This document shows, in pieces, positions 34,324 to 37,267 of a stretch of 37,267 nucleotides of DNA (the first letter of the stretch is position 1; every line of letters starts with the position of its first letter). The notes beneath the pieces are model-generated. The model worked only from the letters and a program-made list of their open reading frames with translations. It searched no databases and was not told the DNA's origin. This stretch comes from Chitinophaga pinensis (GTDB lineage Bacteria; Bacteroidota; Bacteroidia; Chitinophagales; Chitinophagaceae). Both the position numbers and the translations under genes were made by a program. The DNA is taken from assembly GCA_945872815.1 (NCBI GenBank), contig CAMCAY010000019.1:1-37267 (forward strand), read 5' to 3'.

Positions 34324-35505
34324 ATGGAAATCATAAATCGCTATAATCATATTTTAGAAGTACCATCTTCACAAATAATGACAAAAAATTACCCGCTTGG
34401 GGGCATTTTTGAATTTAATCAAGCAAAAATATTGTCTCGTTCTGGTTATAAGATTGGGATAATTTCTTTAAATCTCGATTCTTTAAGGTTTTTGTTTTCA
34501 CGCAATGTAAAAATGTCATATAAAATTATCGATGGCGTACCAATTTTTAGACTTAATAAGAAAATCTTTCATATAATCAGATTTGGAAGGCATAAAAAGT
34601 ATATTCTGAAATCCGTATTGTCTTCATATGAAAAGCTTTTCAATAGTTATGTTACAATTTATGGTAAGCCAGACATTCTTCATGCTCATGATTTAAATTA
34701 CGGCGGATTTTATTCTAATCACATATACAACAAATACGATATACCATATATTTTAACATGGCATTCTAGTACCATATACAATGAATATGATTATAGGACA
34801 TCTAATTTTGAATTGGAAAAATCGGTTTTAAAAAATGCAAGAATTGTAATTGCAGTAAGCAAAGCCGTTTCTAAATTTTTAAAAAAAAGGTTTGGTCTTA
34901 CTAATGTTTACGAAAGTTTTAATGTACTTGAGCCTGCTTTCGAATTTTGTAGTGAAAAAATTAAGATACAAAAAAATATAGCTTTTACATTTATCAGCAT
35001 CGGTTCATTAGATGAAAATAAGAATCACAAATTATTGATTTCAGCTTTTTCAAGATCAATGAAACACAAAAATTGTAACTTAAAAATTATTGGGACGGGA
35101 AAATTGTTTGATGAATTAAATGACCTTGTTGATAAATTAGAAATGAATAAGCAAATTGAATTTTTAGGCTTTTGTAATCGAGATGAAGTAATCAACAATC
35201 TTATTACATCAAATTGTTTAGTTCTCTCAAGTAAGTATGAAACATTTGGGGTGGTTCTAATTGAAGCGTTATCCTTAGGATTGCCAGTTATTAGCACTAA
35301 ATGTGGTGGCGCCGAAGATATTGTTAATGCAGAAAATGGAATTTTGGTTAATACCGATTGTACAGAGGAAATGGAAGATGCAATAAAATTTATGACTAAA
35401 AATATAGATAAATACGATCCTCAAATTTTAAGAGAAAATGTCATAAAAAGATTTGGAATTAATTCCTTTATAAATGATTTTACAAATATTCTTGAACAGT
35501 GTTAA
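34324..35505 (+). CDS. Glycosyltransferase family 4 protein
   Basis: This 393-residue GT4 enzyme has a clear E-x7-E motif (Glu306 and Glu314 in YETFGVVLIEALSLG), followed by GLPVISTKCGGAEDIV. The N-terminal half has GGIFEFNQAKILSRSG and DILHAHDLNYGGFY, both typical of GT4. It should transfer a sugar from a nucleotide donor with retention to the growing repeat unit on the cytoplasmic face. The stop codon overlaps the start of the polymerase gene by one base (TAATG), so the two are coupled. Donor sugar is unknown. Confidence 0.88.
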   Translation: MEIINRYNHILEVPSSQIMTKNYPLGGIFEFNQAKILSRSGYKIGIISLNLDSLRFLFSRNVKMSYKIIDGVPIFRLNKKIFHIIRFGRHKKYILKSVLSSYEKLFNSYVTIYGKPDILHAHDLNYGGFYSNHIYNKYDIPYILTWHSSTIYNEYDYRTSNFELEKSVLKNARIVIAVSKAVSKFLKKRFGLTNVYESFNVLEPAFEFCSEKIKIQKNIAFTFISIGSLDENKNHKLLISAFSRSMKHKNCNLKIIGTGKLFDELNDLVDKLEMNKQIEFLGFCNRDEVINNLITSNCLVLSSKYETFGVVLIEALSLGLPVISTKCGGAEDIVNAENGILVNTDCTEEMEDAIKFMTKNIDKYDPQILRENVIKRFGINSFINDFTNILEQC

Positions 35506-36671
35506 TGTCAAAATCTTTTTTTTTATTAAGGTATAATACATTTTCAATTTTTTCATTTATATTGATGAACTCCCTATACTATTCTGAATTAGGAGGTCCT
35601 GATTCTTATTTTCGAAAACTCATGTTAGTCAACGGCTTTTTATTTTTAATTATTAATCGATCTTTTTACAAGAAATTTTTTCTCTTTTCGTTAATACCAA
35701 TTTTATTTGTCTTGATGAGTCTATTGTTCAATATAAGATCAGTTACAGTTGGCTCAATTAATTCTACTTTTTTTACCATACTTGGTATATTATTGTTGAC
35801 TGTTAAACCTTTAAGTGTTGATAAGAAATTCATGAAACGGTTGATTGTCATTTGCTTGATTGTTTCAGTGATAACTTCCCTATTTGCATTATATAGTGCT
35901 ATAAAGTCATTAGAACTTATAACAGGCTTTTCGAACTTTAATATCAATCCAAATCAAGCAGGCATATTTTTTTACTCGTGTATTACTGTTGCAATTTATT
36001 TCATTAAATCTTGGAGAAAATATTTTATAATTTTACCCAATTACTTTCTAATTTTAGCAACAGGTTCGAGGGCAGCATTCTTTTGCAGTTCAATTTTAAT
36101 TATATTTAGTGAAATTTTTATAGATAGAGTCGATAGCACTGAATTTATCAAAAAAAAAATATTATCTATTTTAAAGAGTTTAGTGGTTATAGTTACTTTG
36201 TTTTTTTCTATACTATATCAATTAAAAGACTATTTCGCGTTTCTTTTTGAGAGATTAGAAAAAGTTGGCGTTTCTACTGAGAGCGCAAAAGGAGAAGGTA
36301 GAGATTTAATTTGGGAAAATGTGTTTAATCTAATTAATAAGTCGCCAACTGCATGGATTTTCGGATTTGGACCATCATCAATTGATTCAATGATAGGGGA
36401 TAAATCTACGCATAATTCTTTCATTGATGCAATAGCTACAAAAGGAGCTCCTTACTTATTATTCACTCTAGTTTACTTATTTTTATTAGCAAAATTTCAC
36501 AAAAAGTATTGTCATTTATTTGTGATTTTTTCAATCATTAATATTTTAATTTATGGATTCACTGTTTCAGATTTATTTGGAGGGATAGGATCATTATGGG
36601 GCCTTGTTATTTTTTTATCATTGTGGGTAAGAAGTATTTCAGTTGATAGCGTTAAAATTTCTTCGGTTTAA
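35505..36671 (+). CDS. Wzy-like O-antigen polymerase / O-antigen ligase family protein
   Basis: This 388-residue protein is almost entirely hydrophobic, with about ten predicted membrane helices and a periplasmic loop between about residues 245 and 305 that carries THNSFIDAIATKGAP. The HN motif in that loop, and GSRAAFF in an earlier one, are usual in the Wzy/WaaL superfamily. In a locus with Wzz and glycosyltransferases a polymerase is more likely than a ligase. I chose ATG 35505, which overlaps the preceding stop; a GTG at 35499 would add only two residues. It is among the most AT-rich genes in the window, which is normal for wzy. Confidence 0.82.
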   Translation: MSKSFFLLRYNTFSIFSFILMNSLYYSELGGPDSYFRKLMLVNGFLFLIINRSFYKKFFLFSLIPILFVLMSLLFNIRSVTVGSINSTFFTILGILLLTVKPLSVDKKFMKRLIVICLIVSVITSLFALYSAIKSLELITGFSNFNINPNQAGIFFYSCITVAIYFIKSWRKYFIILPNYFLILATGSRAAFFCSSILIIFSEIFIDRVDSTEFIKKKILSILKSLVVIVTLFFSILYQLKDYFAFLFERLEKVGVSTESAKGEGRDLIWENVFNLINKSPTAWIFGFGPSSIDSMIGDKSTHNSFIDAIATKGAPYLLFTLVYLFLLAKFHKKYCHLFVIFSIINILIYGFTVSDLFGGIGSLWGLVIFLSLWVRSISVDSVKISSV

Positions 36672-36716
36672 ATAATTTATTATTTTTTTCAATATATTTA
36701 CATTTAAAATTTATTT

Positions 36717-37267
36717 ATGAAAGTTGTTATACTTTGTGGGGGACTTGGAACTAGATTGAGTGAGGAAACTCATTTACGTCCAAAACCAATGGTTGAAATT
36801 GGTGATAAGCCTATTTTGTGGCATATTATGAAGATTTATGAAAAATTTGGACTTAATGATTTTGTGCTTCCATTAGGTTACAAAGGAGATTACATTAAAA
36901 ATTTTTTTTTAAATTATTATAATTTTAATAGCGATCTTTTTCTTTCATTAGGTAATAATTTAATCGAAAGAAATAATAGTAATGTTGAGAATTGGAAATT
37001 ATCGCTTGTCGATACTGGATTAAGCACAATGACGGGAGGTCGTCTCCTAAGACTGAAAGAATATTTGAAAGATTCGGGCACTTTCATGTTGACATATGGT
37101 GATGGTGTTTCTGATATTCAAATTTCGAAACTTCTCTCTTTCCATCGGAGTCATGGGAAATTAGCAACAGTCACTGCTGTTAGGCCACCTGTTCGGTTTG
37201 GTGAGTTAGTATTGAATAATTATAAAGTTGAACGGTTTGAAGAAAAACCTCAAGCAAAAGACGGGTG
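36717..37267 (+). CDS. rfbF: Glucose-1-phosphate cytidylyltransferase (RfbF), truncated by the window edge
   Basis: An ATG at 36717 opens a frame that runs off the end after 183 codons; the family is usually about 257 residues. The start VVILCGGLGTRLSEET and then RPKPMVEIGDKPILWHIM are the nucleotidyltransferase signature in its RfbF form, and TYGDGVSDI carries the metal-binding Asp. Late text RFGELVL and FEEKP fits RfbF as well. The enzyme makes CDP-glucose from CTP and glucose 1-phosphate, the first step to CDP-3,6-dideoxyhexoses and some branched sugars. The following genes, probably CDP-glucose 4,6-dehydratase and others, should lie just beyond the window. Confidence 0.9.
   Translation, partial: MKVVILCGGLGTRLSEETHLRPKPMVEIGDKPILWHIMKIYEKFGLNDFVLPLGYKGDYIKNFFLNYYNFNSDLFLSLGNNLIERNNSNVENWKLSLVDTGLSTMTGGRLLRLKEYLKDSGTFMLTYGDGVSDIQISKLLSFHRSHGKLATVTAVRPPVRFGELVLNNYKVERFEEKPQAKDG

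Noticed and set aside
1..37267. tRNA, rRNA, CRISPR array, insertion sequence, transposase or attachment site
   Set aside because: No spaced direct repeats, transposase motifs, terminal inverted repeats or tRNA-like folds were seen; the gene-free gaps are too short to hold most of them.

Overview
This window is a long surface-polysaccharide (O-antigen or capsule) biosynthesis locus. Every supported gene lies on the plus strand. The organism is most likely a member of the Bacteroidota. The reasons are the AT-rich composition, A/T-rich leaders with few Shine-Dalgarno sequences, the gene order export protein / short Wzz / PglF-type dehydratase at the start, and the overall protein character. I cannot name a genus from sequence alone.

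Layout. (1) 3-3174: end of an outer-membrane polysaccharide export protein, a Wzz-like chain-length protein and a membrane-bound PglF/WbpM-type 4,6-dehydratase. (2) 3338-8699: a UDP-glucose 6-dehydrogenase split by a one-base frameshift at a T7 run, then four genes matching WbpA, WbpE, WbpD and WbpB, which together make a UDP-2,3-diacetamido-2,3-dideoxy-hexuronic acid. (3) 8785-14319: an FkbM methyltransferase followed by a very tight six-gene block (HpcH/HpaI aldolase, KdsB-like cytidylyltransferase, hydroxyacid dehydrogenase, SDR, cyclase-family hydrolase, HAD phosphatase). I read this block as a pathway to a CMP-activated 3-deoxy-2-ulosonic acid that is not ordinary Kdo. (4) 14367-16097: a PglK/MsbA-like ABC exporter, the best flippase candidate. 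(5) 16209-32420: a nonulosonic (sialic-like) acid cluster. It holds a PseB-like dehydratase, two SpsF-type cytidylyltransferases, a class III aminotransferase, a NeuB/PseI-like synthase, a DUF218 protein, an unrecognised protein, a possible GT-B protein, a Gfo/Idh oxidoreductase, a DegT aminotransferase, a GNAT acetyltransferase, a WbpG/PseA-type amidotransferase, an amidase-signature hydrolase, and two large transferase-like proteins resembling families best known from Leptospira (LIC12162 and TIGR04326). (6) 32429-36671: a visibly more AT-rich stretch with two GT4 glycosyltransferases, a methyltransferase and a Wzy-like polymerase. (7) 36717-end: a truncated glucose-1-phosphate cytidylyltransferase (RfbF), the likely start of a CDP-hexose module.

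How it works together. The window encodes precursors for at least three acidic or amino sugars (a diacetamido-uronic acid, a nonulosonic acid with a probable amidine group, a second ulosonic acid) and probably a CDP-deoxyhexose made beyond the edge. Glycosyltransferases assemble the repeat, an ABC flippase and Wzy move and polymerise it, and Wzz and the export protein control length and export. The parts most likely to be undescribed are the 9651-14319 ulosonic-acid block and the amidotransferase plus amidase pair at 26120-28708. No tRNA, rRNA, CRISPR array, transposase or minus-strand gene is supported. No gene-free stretch exceeds 300 bases; the longest, 3175-3337, holds an inverted repeat and a candidate terminator. 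All family names come from reading motifs; no database search was run.
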